A stretch of 64,000 nucleotides of DNA from Karalla daura (taxonomy: Eukaryota; Chordata; Actinopteri; Chaetodontiformes; Leiognathidae): the NCBI GenBank assembly GCA_029224185.1, contig JANZKI010000053.1, positions 310,001 to 374,000 of the forward strand, given 5' to 3'. This document shows, piece after piece, positions 21,442 through 36,000 of this stretch. The position numbers were made by a program, and so were the translations under genes. The notes below the pieces were generated by a model. That model saw only the letters and a list, made by a program, of their open reading frames with translations, made no database searches and was not told the DNA's origin. Position 1 is the first letter of the stretch. Each line of letters starts with the position of its first letter.

Positions 21442-24400
21442 TCACTCGTCGGCCGACTAATGCATTCTTATGGGGACACGTGAACGGCTTATCACTCCAG
21501 GACCCAACGTCCCAGGGACTTCAAATCTCGATCCGTCTGACATAATGCGGCCCTTCTGAACACGCCAGAGCATGTCTGGGCATGTCTGGCCATGTCGGGG
21601 CTGTGTGTCTAACTGTGTGTCTGGGTGTGTTTCTGGACATGTCAGAGCCTGTCTGGACATGTCAATGTATGGGGTCGAAAAAAAATAAATGTCTCTCGAA
21701 AGTAGGTACCAATCAACTCCAAACGGTCTGAAACGCGCTCCTAAATAGGTCCTGGAAGGACGATTTTGAGACGAGCACTTAGTCAAATTTTCACTCGTCG
21801 GCCGACCAACGCATTCTTATGGGGACACTTTAACGGCTTATCACTCCACAACCCAACGTCCCAGGGACTTCAAATCTCGATCCGTCTGACATAATGCGGC
21901 CCTTCTGAACACGCCAGAGCATGTCTGGGCATGTCTGGCCATGTCGGGGCTGTGTGTCTAACTGTGTGTCTGGGTGTGTTTCTGGACATGTCAGAGCCTG
22001 TCTGGACATGTCAATGTATGGGGTCGAAAAAAAATAAATGTCTCTCGAAAGTAGGTACCAATCAACTCCAAACGGTCTGAAACGCGCTCCTAAATAGGTC
22101 CTGGAAGGACGATTTTGACAAGAGCACTTAGTCAAATTTTCACTCGTCGGCCGACCAATGCATTCTTATGGGGACACGTGAACGGCTTATCACTCCAGGA
22201 CCCAACGTCCCAGGGACTTCAAATCTCGATCCGTCTGACATAATGCGGCCCTTCTGAACACGCCAGAGCATGTCTGGGCCTGTCTGGCCATGTCGGGGCT
22301 GTGTGTCTAACTGTGTGTCTGGGTGTGTTTCTGGACATGTCAGAGCCTGTCTGGACATGTCAATGTATGGGGTCGAAAAAAAATAAATGTCTCTCGAAAG
22401 TAGGTACCAATCAACTCCAAACGGTCTGAAACGCGCTCCTAAATAGGTCCTGGAAGGACGATTTTGACAAGAGCACTTAGTCAAATTTTCACTCGTCGGC
22501 CGACCAATGCATTCTTATGGGGACACGTGAACGGCTTATCACTCCAGGACCCAACGTCCCAGGGACTTCAAATCTCGATCCGTCTGACATAATGCGGCCC
22601 TTCTGAACACGCCAGAGCATGTCTGGGCATGTCTGGCCATGTCGGGGCTGTGTGTCTAACTGTGTGTCTGGGTGTGTTTCTGGACACGTCAGAGCCTGTC
22701 TGGACATGTCAATGTATGGGATCGAAAAAAAAAAAAGTCTCTCGAAAGTAGGTACCAATCAACTCCAAATGGTCCGAAACGCGCTCCTAAATAGGTCCTG
22801 GAAGGACGATTTTGAGACGAGCACTTAGTCAAATTTTCACTCGTCGGCCGACCAACGCATTCTTATGGGGACACTTTAACGGCTTATCACTCCACAACCC
22901 AACGTCCCAGAGACTTCAAATCTCGATCCGTCTGACATAATGCGGCCCTTCTGAACGCGCCGGGGCGTGTCTGGGCATGTCTGGCCATGTCGGGGCTGTG
23001 TGTCTAACTGTGTGTCTGGGTGTGTTTCTGGACACGTCAGAGCCTGTCTGGACATGTCAATGTATGGGGTCGAAAAAAAAAAAATGTCTCTCGAAAGTAG
23101 GTACCAATCAACTCCAAATGGTCCGAAACGCGCTCCTAAATAGGTCCTGGAAGGACGATTTTGACAAGAGCACTTAGTCAAATTTTCACTCGTCGGCCGA
23201 CTAATGCATTCTTATGGGGACACGTGAACGGCTTATCACTCCAGGACCCAACGTCCCAGGGACTTCAAATCTCGATCCGACTGACATAATGCGGCCCTTC
23301 TGAACACGCCAGAGCATGTCTGGGCATGTCTGGCCATGTCGGGGCTGTGTGTCTAACTGTGTGTCTGGGTGTGTTTCTGGACATGTCAGAGCCTGTCTGG
23401 ACATGTCAATGTATGGGGTCGAAAAAAAATAAATGTCTCTCGAAAGTAGGTACCAATCAACTCCAAACGGTCTGAAACGCGCTCCTAAATAGGTCCTGGA
23501 AGGACGATTTTGACAAGAGCACTTAGTCAAATTTTCACTCGTCGGCCGACCAATGCATTCTTATAGGGACACGTGAACGGCTTATCACTCCAGGACCCAA
23601 CGTCCCAGGGACTTCAAATCTCGATCCGTCTGACATAATGCGGCCCTTCTGAACACGCCGGAGCATGTCTGGGCATGTCTGGCCATGTCGGGGCTGTGTG
23701 TCTAACTGTGTGTCTGGGTGTGTTTCTGGACATGTCAGAGCCTGTCTGGACATGTCAATGTATGGGGTCGAAAAAAAATAAATGTCTCTCGAAAGTAGGT
23801 ACCAATCAACTCCTAACGGTCTGAAACGCGCTCCTAAATAGGTCCTGGAAGGACGATTTTGACAAGAGCACTTAGTCAAATTTTCACTCGTCGGCCGACC
23901 AATGCATTCTTATGGGGACACGTGAACGGCTTATCACTCCAGGACCCAACGTCCCAGGGACTTCAAATCTCGATCCGTCTGACATAATGCGGCCCTTCTG
24001 AACACGCCAGAGCATGTCTGGGCATGTCTGGCCATGTCGGGGCTGTGTGTCTAACTGTGTGTCTGGGTGTGTTTCTGGACACGTCAGAGCCTGTCTGGAC
24101 ATGTGAATGTATGGGATCGAAAAAAAAATAAATGTCTCTCGAAAGTAGGTACCAATCAACTCCAAATGGTCCGAAACGCGCTCCTAAATAGGTCCTGGAA
24201 GGACGATTTTGAGACGAGCACTTAGTCAAATTTTCACTCGTCGGCCGACCAACGCATTCTTATGGGGACACTTTAACGGCTTATCACTCCACAACCCAAC
24301 GTCCCAGAGACTTCAAATCTCGATCCGTCTGACATAATGCGGCCCTTCTGAACGCGCCGGAGCGTGTCTGGGCATGTCTGGCCATGTCGGGGCTGTGTGT

Positions 24401-25632
24401 CTAACTGTGTGTCTGGGTGTGTTTCTGGACACGTCAGAGCCTGTCTGGACATGTCAATGTATGGGATCGAAAAAAAAAAAAAAGTCTCTCGAAAGTAGGT
24501 ACCAATCAACTCCAAATGGTCCGAAACGCGCTCCTAAATAGGTCCTGGAAGGACGATTTTGAGACGAGCACTTAGTCAAATTTTCACTCGTCGGCCGACC
24601 AACGCATTCTTATGGGGACACTTTAACGGCTTATCACTCCACAACCCAACGTCCCAGAGACTTCAAATCTCGATCCGTCTGACATAATGCGGCCCTTCTG
24701 AACGCGCCGGAGCGTGTCTGGGCATGTCTGGCCATGTCGGGGCTGTGTGTCTAACTGTGTGTCTGGGTGTGTTTCTGGACACGTCAGAGCCTGTCTGGAC
24801 ATGTCAATGTATGGGATCGAAAAAAAAAAAAAATGTCTCTCGAAAGTAGGTACCAATCAACTCCAAACGGTCTGAAACGCGCTCCTAAATAGGTCCTGGA
24901 AGGACGATTTTGACAAGAGCACTTAGTCAAATTTTCACTCGTCGGCCGACCAATGCATTCTTATGGGGACACGTGAACGGCTTATCACTCCAGGACCCAA
25001 CGTCCCAGGGACTTCAAATCTCTATCCGTCTGACATAATGCGGCCCTTCTGAACACGCCAGAGCATGTCTGGGCATGTCTGGCCATGTCGGGGCTGTGTG
25101 TCTAACTGTGTGTCTGGGTGTGTTTCTGGACATGTCAGAGCCTGTCTGGACATGTCAATGTATGGGGTCGAAAAAAAATAAATGTCTCTCGAAAGTAGGT
25201 ACCAATCAACTCCAAACGGTCTGAAACGCGCTCCTAAATAGGTCCTGGAAGGACGATTTTGACAAGAGCACTTCGTCAAATTTTCACTCGTCGGCCGACC
25301 AATGCATTCTTATGGGGACACGTGAACGGCTTATCACTCCAGGACCCAACGTCCCAGGGACTTCAAATCTCGATCCGTCTGACATAATGCGGCCCTTCTG
25401 AACACGCCAGAGCATGTCTGGGCATGTCTGGCCATGTCGGGGCTGTGTGTCTAACTGTGTGTCTGGGTGTGTTTCTGGACACGTCAGAGCCTGTCTGGAC
25501 ATGTCAATGTATGGGATCGAAAAAAAAAAAAAGTCTCTCGAAAGTAGGTACCAATCAACTCCAAATGGTCCGAAACGCGCTCCTAAATAGGTCCTGGAAG
25601 GACGATTTTGAGACGAGCACTTAGTCAAATTT

Positions 25633-26683
25633 TCACTCGTCGGCCGACCAACGCATTCTCATGGGGACACTTTAACGGCTTATCACTCCACAACCCAACG
25701 TCCCAGAGACTTCAAATCTCGATCCGTCTGACATAATGCGGCCCTTCTGAACGCGCCGGAGCGTGTCTGGGCATGTCTGGCCATGTCGGGGCTTTGTGTC
25801 TAACTGTGTGTCTGGGTGTGTTTCTGGACACGTCAGAGCCTGTCTGGACATGTGAATGTATGGGATCGAAAAAAAAATAAATGTCTCTCGAAAGTAGGTA
25901 CCAATCAACTCCAAATGGTCCGAAACGCGCTCCTAAATAGGTCCTGGAAGGACGATTTTGAGACGAGCACTTAGTCAAATTTTCACTCGTCGGCCGACCA
26001 ACGCATTCTTATGGGGACACTTTAACGGCTTATCACTCCACAACCCAACGTCCCAGAGACTTCAAATCTCGATCCGTCTGACATAATGCGGCCCTTCTGA
26101 ACGCGCCGGAGCGTGTCTGGGCATGTCTGGCCATGTCGGGGCTGTGTGTCTAACTGTGTGTCTGGGTGTGTTTCTGGACACGTCAGAGCCTGTCTGGACA
26201 TGTCAATGTATGGGATCGAAAAAAAAAAAAAAGTCTCTCGAAAGTAGGTACCAATCAACTCCAAATGGTCCGAAACGCGCTCCTAAATAGGTCCTGGAAG
26301 GACGATTTTGAGACGAGCACTTAGTCAAATTTTCACTCGTCGGCCGACCAACGCATTCTTATGGGGACACTTTAACGGCTTATCACTCCACAACCCAACG
26401 TCCCAGAGACTTCAAATCTCGATCCGTCTGACATAATGCGGCCCTTCTGAACGCGCCGGAGCGTGTCTGGGCATGTCTGGCCATGTCGGGGCTGTGTGTC
26501 TAACTGTGTGTCTGGGTGTGTTTCTGGACACGTCAGAGCCTGTCTGGACATGTGAATGTATGGGATCGAAAAAAAAAAAAAATGTCTCTCGAAAGTAGGT
26601 ACCAATCAACTCCAAACGGTCTGAAACGCGCTCCTAAATAGGTCCTGGAAGGACGATTTTGACAAGAGCACTTAGTCAAATTT
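25633..26683 (+). repeat. Dimer-related segment, third location
   Basis: Units at 25633 (GGCTTTGTG, ATGTGAATG, A9-T-AAA), 25983 (pure A14 then GTCTC) and 26333 (ATGTGAATG, pure A14 then TGTC) reproduce 12366-13416 at a 13,267-bp shift. The next unit, 26684, also shares the rare GGCGGACC and CTCTATCCG with 13417 and 32625. Confidence 0.88.
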
Positions 26684-27056
26684 TCACTCGTCGGCGGACC
26701 AATGCATTCTTATGGGGACACGTGAACGGCTTATCACTCCAGGACCCAACGTCCCAGGGACTTCAAATCTCTATCCGTCTGACATAATGCGGCCCTTCTG
26801 AACACGCCAGAGCATGTCTGGGCATGTCTGGCCATGTCGGGGCTGTGTGTCTAACTGTGTGTCTGGGTGTGTTTCTGGACATGTCAGAGCCTGTCTGGAC
26901 ATGTCAATGTATGGGGTCGAAAAAAAATAAATGTCTCTCGAAAGTAGGTACCAATCAACTCCAAACGGTCTGAAACGCGCTCCTAAATAGGTCCTGGAAG
27001 GACGATTTTGAGACGAGCACTTAGTCAAATTTTCACTCGTCGGCCGACCAACGCAT

Positions 27057-30000
27057 TCTTATGGGGACACTTTAACGGCTTATCACTCCACAACCCAACG
27101 TCCCAGAGACTTCAAATCTCGATCCGTCTGACATAATGCGGCCCTTCTGAACGCGCCGGGGCGTGTCTGGGCATGTCTGGCCATGTCGGGGCTGTGTGTC
27201 TAACTGTGTGTCTGGGTGTGTTTCTGGACACGTCAGAGCCTGTCTGGACATGTCAATGTATGGGGTCGAAAAAAAATAAATGTCTCTCGAAAGTAGGTAC
27301 CAATCAACTCCAAATGGTCCGAAACGCGCTCCTAAATAGGTCCTGGAAGGACGATTTTGACAAGAGCACTTCGTCAAATTTTCACTCGTCGGCCGACCAA
27401 TGCATTCTTATGGGGACACGTGAACGGCTTATCACTCCAGGACCCAACGTCCCAGGGACTTCAAATCTCGATCCGTCTGACATAATGCGGCCCTTCTGAA
27501 CACGCCAGAGCATGTCTGGGCCTGTCTGGCCATGTCGGGGCTGTGTGTCTAACTGTGTGTCTGGGTGTGTTTCTGGACATGTCAGAGCCTGTCTGGACAT
27601 GTCAATGTATGGGGTCGAAAAAAAATAAATGTCTCTCGAAAGTAGGTACCAATCAACTCCAAACGGTCTGAAACGCGCTCCTAAATAGGTCCTGGAAGGA
27701 CGATTTTGACAAGAGCACTTAGTCAAATTTTCACTCGTCGGCCGACCAATGCATTCTTATGGGGACACGTGAACGGCTTATCACTCCAGGACCCAACGTC
27801 CCAGGGACTTCAAATCTCGATCCGTCTGACATAATGCGGCCCTTCTGAACACGCCAGAGCATGTCTGGGCATGTCTGGCCATGTCGGGGCTGTGTGTCTA
27901 ACTGTGTGTCTGGGTGTGTTTCTGGACACGTCAGAGCCTGTCTGGACATGTCAATGTATGGGATCGAAAAAAAAAAAAGTCTCTCGAAAGTAGGTACCAA
28001 TCAACTCCAAATGGTCCGAAACGCGCTCCTAAATAGGTCCTGGAAGGACGATTTTGAGACGAGCACTTAGTCAAATTTTCACTCGTCGGCCGACCAACGC
28101 ATTCTTATGGGGACACTTTAACGGCTTATCACTCCACAACCCAACGTCCCAGAGACTTCAAATCTCGATCCGTCTGACATAATGCGGCCCTTCTGAACGC
28201 GCCGGGGCGTGTCTGGGCATGTCTGGCCATGTCGGGGCTGTGTGTCTAACTGTGTGTCTGGGTGTGTTTCTGGACACGTCAGAGCCTGTCTGGACATGTC
28301 AATGTATGGGGTCGAAAAAAATAAATGTCTCTCGAAAGTAGGTACCAATCAACTCCAAATGGTCCGAAACGCGCTCCTAAATAGGTCCTGGAAGGACGAT
28401 TTTGAGACGAGCACTTAGTCAAATTTTCACTCGTCGGCCGACTAATGCATTCTTATGGGGACACGTGAACGGCTTATCACTCCACAACCCAACGTCCCAG
28501 AGACTTCAAATCTCGATCCGTCTGACATAATGCGGCCCTTCTGAACGCGCCGGGGCGTGTCTGGGCATGTCTGGCCATGTCGGGGCTGTGTGTCTAACTG
28601 TGTGTCTGGGTGTGTTTCTGGACACGTCAGAGCCTGTCTGGACATGTCAATGTATGGGGTCGAAAAAAAATAAATGTCTCTCGAAAGTAGGTACCAATCA
28701 ACTCCAAATGGTCCGAAACGCGCTCCTAAATAGGTCCTGGAAGGACGATTTTGACAAGAGCACTTAGTCAAATTTTCACTCGTCGGCCGACTAATGCATT
28801 CTTATGGGGACACGTGAACGGCTTATCACTCCAGGACCCAACGTCCCAGGGACTTCAAATCTCGATCCGTCTGACATAATGCGGCCCTTCTGAACACGCC
28901 AGAGCATGTCTGGGCATGTCTGGCCATGTCGGGGCTGTGTGTCTAACTGTGTGTCTGGGTGTGTTTCTGGACATGTCAGAGCCTGTCTGGACATGTCAAT
29001 GTATGGGGTCGAAAAAAAATAAATGTCTCTCGAAAGTAGGTACCAATCAACTCCAAACGGTCTGAAACGCGCTCCTAAATAGGTCCTGGAAGGACGATTT
29101 TGAGACGAGCACTTAGTCAAATTTTCACTCGTCGGCCGACCAACGCATTCTTATGGGGACACTTTAACGGCTTATCACTCCACAACCCAACGTCCCAGAG
29201 ACTTCAAATCTCGATCCGTCTGACATAATGCGGCCCTTCTGAACGCGCCGGAGCGTGTCTGGGCATGTCTGGCCATGTCGGGGCTGTGTGTCTAACTGTG
29301 TGTCTGGGTGTGTTTCTGGACACGTCAGAGCCTGTCTGGACATGTCAATGTATGGGATCGAAAAAAAAAAAAAAGTCTCTCGAAAGTAGGTACCAATCAA
29401 CTCCAAATGGTCCGAAACGCGCTCCTAAATAGGTCCTGGAAGGACGATTTTGAGACGAGCACTTAGTCAAATTTTCACTCGTCGGCCGACCAACGCATTC
29501 TCATGGGGACACTTTAACGGCTTATCACTCCACAACCCAACGTCCCAGAGACTTCAAATCTCGATCCGTCTGACATAATGCGGCCCTTCTGAACGCGCCG
29601 GAGCGTGTCTGGGCATGTCTGGCCATGTCGGGGCTGTGTGTCTAACTGTGTGTCTGGGTGTGTTTCTGGACACGTCAGAGCCTGTCTGGACATGTCAATG
29701 TATGGGATCGAAAAAAAAAAAAAATGTCTCTCGAAAGTAGGTACCAATCAACTCCAAATGGTCCGAAACGCGCTCCTCAATAGGTCCTGGAAGGACGATT
29801 TTGACAAGAGCACTTAGTCAAATTTTCACTCGTCGGCCGACCAATGCATTCTTATGGGGACACGTGAACGGCTTATCACTCCAGGACCCAACGTCCCAGG
29901 GACTTCAAATCTCGATCCGTCTGACATAATGCGGCCCTTCTGAACACGCCAGAGCATGTCTGGGCATGTCTGGCCATGTCGGGGCTGTGTGTCTAACTGT

Positions 30001-33000
30001 GTGTCTGGGTGTGTTTCTGGACATGTCAGAGCCTGTCTGGACATGTCAATGTATGGGGTCGAAAAAAAATAAATGTCTCTCGAAAGTAGGTACCAATCAA
30101 CTCCAAACGGTCTGAAACGCGCTCCTAAATAGGTCCTGGAAGGACGATTTTGACAAGAGCACTTAGTCAAATTTTCACTCGTCGGCCGACCAATGCATTC
30201 TTATGGGGACACGTGAACGGCTTATCACTCCAGGACCCAACGTCCCAGGGACTTCAAATCTCGATCCGTCTGACATAATGCGGCCCTTCTGAACACGCCA
30301 GAGCATGTCTGGGCCTGTCTGGCCATGTCGGGGCTGTGTGTCTAACTGTGTGTCTGGGTGTGTTTCTGGACATGTCAGAGCCTGTCTGGACATGTCAATG
30401 TATGGGGTCGAAAAAAAATAAATGTCTCTCGAAAGTAGGTACCAATCAACTCCAAACGGTCTGAAACGCGCTCCTAAATAGGTCCTGGAAGGACGATTTT
30501 GAGACGAGCACTTAGTCAAATTTTCACTCGTCGGCCGACCAACGCATTCTTATGGGGACACTTTAACGGCTTATCACTCCACAACCCAACGTCCCAGAGA
30601 CTTCAAATCTCGATCCGTCTGACATAATGCGGCCCTTCTGAACGCGCCGGAGCGTGTCTGGGCATGTCTGGCCATGTCGGGGCTGTGTGTCTAACTGTGT
30701 GTCTGGGTGTGTTTCTGGACACGTCAGAGCCTGTCTGGACATGTCAATGTATGGGATCGAAAAAAAAAAAAAAGTCTCTCGAAAGTAGGTACCAATCAAC
30801 TCCAAATGGTCCGAAACGCGCTCCTAAATAGGTCCTGGAAGGACGATTTTGAGACGAGCACTTAGTCAAATTTTCACTCGTCGGCCGACCAACGCATTCT
30901 CATGGGGACACTTTAACGGCTTATCACTCCACAACCCAACGTCCCAGAGACTTCAAATCTCGATCCGTCTGACATAATGCGGCCCTTCTGAACGCGCCGG
31001 AGCGTGTCTGGGCATGTCTGGCCATGTCGGGGCTTTGTGTCTAACTGTGTGTCTGGGTGTGTTTCTGGACACGTCAGAGCCTGTCTGGACATGTGAATGT
31101 ATGGGATCGAAAAAAAAATAAATGTCTCTCGAAAGTAGGTACCAATCAACTCCAAATGGTCCGAAACGCGCTCCTAAATAGGTCCTGGAAGGACGATTTT
31201 GAGACGAGCACTTAGTCAAATTTTCACTCGTCGGCCGACCAACGCATTCTTATGGGGACACTTTAACGGCTTATCACTCCACAACCCAACGTCCCAGAGA
31301 CTTCAAATCTCGATCCGTCTGACATAATGCGGCCCTTCTGAACGCGCCGGAGCGTGTCTGGGCATGTCTGGCCATGTCGGGGCTGTGTGTCTAACTGTGT
31401 GTCTGGGTGTGTTTCTGGACACGTCACAGCCTGTCTGGACATGTCAATGTATGGGATCGAAAAAAAAAAAAAAGTCTCTCGAAAGTAGGTACCAATCAAC
31501 TCCAAATGGTCCGAAACGCGCTCCTAAATAGGTCCTGGAAGGACGATTTTGAGACGAGCACTTAGTCAAATTTTCACTCGTCGGCCGACCAACGCATTCT
31601 CATGGGGACACTTTAACGGCTTATCACTCCACAACCCAACGTCCCAGAGACTTCAAATCTCGATCCGTCTGACATAATGCGGCCCTTCTGAACGCGCCGG
31701 AGCGTGTCTGGGCATGTCTGGCCATGTCGGGGCTTTGTGTCTAACTGTGTGTCTGGGTGTGTTTCTGGACACGTCAGAGCCTGTCTGGACATGTGAATGT
31801 ATGGGATCGAAAAAAAAATAAATGTCTCTCGAAAGTAGGTACCAATCAACTCCAAATGGTCCGAAACGCGCTCCTAAATAGGTCCTGGAAGGACGATTTT
31901 GAGACGAGCACTTAGTCAAATTTTCACTCGTCGGCCGACCAACGCATTCTTATGGGGACACTTTAACGGCTTATCACTCCACAACCCAACGTCCCAGAGA
32001 CTTCAAATCTCGATCCGTCTGACATAATGCGGCCCTTCTGAACGCGCCGGAGCGTGTCTGGGCATGTCTGGCCATGTCGGGGCTGTGTGTCTAACTGTGT
32101 GTCTGGGTGTGTTTCTGGACACGTCAGAGCCTGTCTGGACATGTCAATGTATGGGATCGAAAAAAAAAAAAAAGTCTCTCGAAAGTAGGTACCAATCAAC
32201 TCCAAATGGTCCGAAACGCGCTCCTAAATAGGTCCTGGAAGGACGATTTTGAGACGAGCACTTAGTCAAATTTTCACTCGTCGGCCGACCAACGCATTCT
32301 TATGGGGACACTTTAACGGCTTATCACTCCACAACCCAACGTCCCAGAGACTTCAAATCTCGATCCGTCTGACATAATGCGGCCCTTCTGAACGCGCCGG
32401 AGCGTGTCTGGGCATGTCTGGCCATGTCGGGGCTGTGTGTCTAACTGTGTGTCTGGGTGTGTTTCTGGACACGTCAGAGCCTGTCTGGACATGTGAATGT
32501 ATGGGATCGAAAAAAAAAAAAAATGTCTCTCGAAAGTAGGTACCAATCAACTCCAAACGGTCTGAAACGCGCTCCTAAATAGGTCCTGGAAGGACGATTT
32601 TGACAAGAGCACTTAGTCAAATTTTCACTCGTCGGCGGACCAATGCATTCTTATGGGGACACGTGAACGGCTTATCACTCCAGGACCCAACGTCCCAGGG
32701 ACTTCAAATCTCTATCCGTCTGACATAATGCGGCCCTTCTGAACACGCCAGAGCATGTCTGGGCATGTCTGGCCATGTCGGGGCTGTGTGTCTAACTGTG
32801 TGTCTGGGTGTGTTTCTGGACATGTCAGAGCCTGTCTGGACATGTCAATGTATGGGGTCGAAAAAAAATAAATGTCTCTCGAAAGTAGGTACCAATCAAC
32901 TCCAAACGGTCTGAAACGCGCTCCTAAATAGGTCCTGGAAGGACGATTTTGACAAGAGCACTTAGTCAAATTTTCACTCGTCGGCCGACCAATGCATTCT

Positions 33001-36000
33001 TATGGGGACACGTGAACGGCTTATCACTCCAGGACCCAACGTCCCAGGGACTTCAAATCTCGATCCGTCTGACATAATGCGGCCCTTCTGAACACGCCAG
33101 AGCATGTCTGGGCCTGTCTGGCCATGTCGGGGCTGTGTGTCTAACTGTGTGTCTGGGTGTGTTTCTGGACATGTCAGAGCCTGTCTGGACATGTCAATGT
33201 ATGGGGTCGAAAAAAAATAAATGTCTCTCGAAAGTAGGTACCAATCAACTCCAAACGGTCTGAAACGCGCTCCTAAATAGGTCCTGGAAGGACGATTTTG
33301 ACAAGAGCACTTAGTCAAATTTTCACTCGTCGGCCGACCAATGCATTCTTATGGGGACACGTGAACGGCTTATCACTCCAGGACCCAACGTCCCAGGGAC
33401 TTCAAATCTCGATCCGTCTGACATAATGCGGCCCTTCTGAACACGCCAGAGCATGTCTGGGCATGTCTGGCCATGTCGGGGCTGTGTGTCTAACTGTGTG
33501 TCTGGGTGTGTTTCTGGACACGTCAGAGCCTGTCTGGACATGTCAATGTATGGGATCGAAAAAAAAAAAAGTCTCTCGAAAGTAGGTACCAATCAACTCC
33601 AAATGGTCCGAAACGCGCTCCTAAATAGGTCCTGGAAGGACGATTTTGAGACGAGCACTTAGTCAAATTTTCACTCGTCGGCCGACCAACGCATTCTTAT
33701 GGGGACACTTTAACGGCTTATCACTCCACAACCCAACGTCCCAGAGACTTCAAATCTCGATCCGTCTGACATAATGCGGCCCTTCTGAACGCGCCGGGGC
33801 GTGTCTGGGCATGTCTGGCCATGTCGGGGCTGTGTGTCTAACTGTGTGTCTGGGTGTGTTTCTGGACACGTCAGAGCCTGTCTGGACATGTCAATGTATG
33901 GGGTCGAAAAAAAATAAATGTCTCTCGAAAGTAGGTACCAATCAACTCCAAATGGTCCGAAACGCGCTCCTAAATAGGTCCTGGAAGGACGATTTTGACA
34001 AGAGCACTTCGTCAAATTTTCACTCGTCGGCCGACCAATGCATTCTTATGGGGACACGTGAACGGCTTATCACTCCAGGACCCAACGTCCCAGGGACTTC
34101 AAATCTCGATCCATCTGACATAATGCGGCCCTTCTGAACACGCCAGAGCATGTCTGGGCCTGTCTGGCCATGTCGGGGCTGTGTGTCTAACTGTGTGTCT
34201 GGGTGTGTTTCTGGACATGTCAGAGCCTGTCTGGACATGTCAATGTATGGGGTCGAAAAAAAATAAATGTCTCTCGAAAGTAGGTACCAATCAACTCCAA
34301 ACGGTCTGAAACGCGCTCCTAAATAGGTCCTGGAAGGACGATTTTGACAAGAGCACTTAGTCAAATTTTCACTCGTCGGCCGACCAATGCATTCTTATGG
34401 GGACACGTGAACGGCTTATCACTCCAGGACCCAACGTCCCAGGGACTTCAAATCTCGATCCGTCTGACATAATGCGGCCCTTCTGAACACGCCAGAGCAT
34501 GTCTGGGCATGTCTGGCCATGTCGGGGCTGTGTGTCTAACTGTGTGTCTGGGTGTGTTTCTGGACACGTCAGAGCCTGTCTGGACATGTCAATGTATGGG
34601 ATCGAAAAAAAAAAAGTCTCTCGAAAGTAGGTACCAATCAACTCCAAATGGTCCGAAACGCGCTCCTAAATAGGTCCTGGAAGGACGATTTTGAGACGAG
34701 CACTTAGTCAAATTTTCACTCGTCGGCCGACCAACGCATTCTTATGGGGACACTTTAACGGCTTATCACTCCACAACCCAACGTCCCAGAGACTTCAAAT
34801 CTCGATCCGTCTGACATAATGCGGCCCTTCTGAACGCGCCGGGGCGTGTCTGGGCATGTCTGGCCATGTCGGGGCTGTGTGTCTAACTGTGTGTCTGGGT
34901 GTGTTTCTGGACACGTCAGAGCCTGTCTGGACATGTCAATGTATGGGGTCGAAAAAAATAAATGTCTCTCGAAAGTAGGTACCAATCAACTCCAAATGGT
35001 CCGAAACGCGCTCCTAAATAGGTCCTGGAAGGACGATTTTGAGACGAGCACTTAGTCAAATTTTCACTCGTCGGCCGACTAATGCATTCTTATGGGGACA
35101 CGTGAACGGCTTATCACTCCACAACCCAACGTCCCAGAGACTTCAAATCTCGATCCGTCTGACATAATGCGGCCCTTCTGAACGCGCCGGGGCGTGTCTG
35201 GGCATGTCTGGCCATGTCGGGGCTGTGTGTCTAACTGTGTGTCTGGGTGTGTTTCTGGACACGTCAGAGCCTGTCTGGACATGTCAATGTATGGGGTCGA
35301 AAAAAAATAAATGTCTCTCGAAAGTAGGTACCAATCAACTCCAAATGGTCCGAAACGCGCTCCTAAATAGGTCCTGGAAGGACGATTTTGACAAGAGCAC
35401 TTAGTCAAATTTTCACTCGTCGGCCGACTAATGCATTCTTATGGGGACACGTGAACGGCTTATCACTCCAGGACCCAACGTCCCAGGGACTTCAAATCTC
35501 GATCCGTCTGACATAATGCGGCCCTTCTGAACACGCCAGAGCATGTCTGGGCATGTCTGGCCATGTCGGGGCTGTGTGTCTAACTGTGTGTCTGGGTGTG
35601 TTTCTGGACATGTCAGAGCCTGTCTGGACATGTCAATGTATGGGGTCGAAAAAAAATAAATGTCTCTCGAAAGTAGGTACCAATCAACTCCAAACGGTCT
35701 GAAACGCGCTCCTAAATAGGTCCTGGAAGGACGATTTTGAGACGAGCACTTAGTCAAATTTTCACTCGTCGGCCGACCAACGCATTCTTATGGGGACACT
35801 TTAACGGCTTATCACTCCACAACCCAACGTCCCAGAGACTTCAAATCTCGATCCGTCTGACATAATGCGGCCCTTCTGAACGCGCCGGAGCGTGTCTGGG
35901 CATGTCTGGCCATGTCGGGGCTGTGTGTCTAACTGTGTGTCTGGGTGTGTTTCTGGACACGTCAGAGCCTGTCTGGACATGTCAATGTATGGGATCGAAA

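Larger units (their letters stand above)
18203..25423 (+). repeat. Long shared segment with 48.9-55.4 kb, copy with two extra units
   Basis: Two collinear stretches match the right half of the window. From about 18203 to 21092 the shift is 30,725 bp, and from about 21791 to 25423 it is 30,027 bp. The 698-bp step equals the two units at 21093 and 21442, which have no counterpart in the other copy. Shared rare variants include GATCCGACTG (23279 and 53306) and CTCCTAACGG (23813 and 53840). Confidence 0.9.
19642..27056 (+). repeat. Region 3: segment between the two large copies
   Basis: Unit starts and codes: 19698Bt 20047Qt 20396Au 20744Bt 21093Bt 21442Qt 21791Bt 22140At 22489Au 22837Bu 23186Qt 23535At 23884At 24234Bu 24584Bu 24935At 25284Au 25633Bt 25983Bu 26333Bu 26684At 27033Bt. 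Up to about 25.4 kb it matches 50.4-55.4 kb apart from two extra units here. From 25633 to 26.9 kb it matches 12366-13.7 kb (shift 13,267), sharing the rare GGCTTTGTG, ATGTGAATG, GGCGGACC and CTCTATCCG variants. It is a patchwork of material also present elsewhere in the window. Confidence 0.92.
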
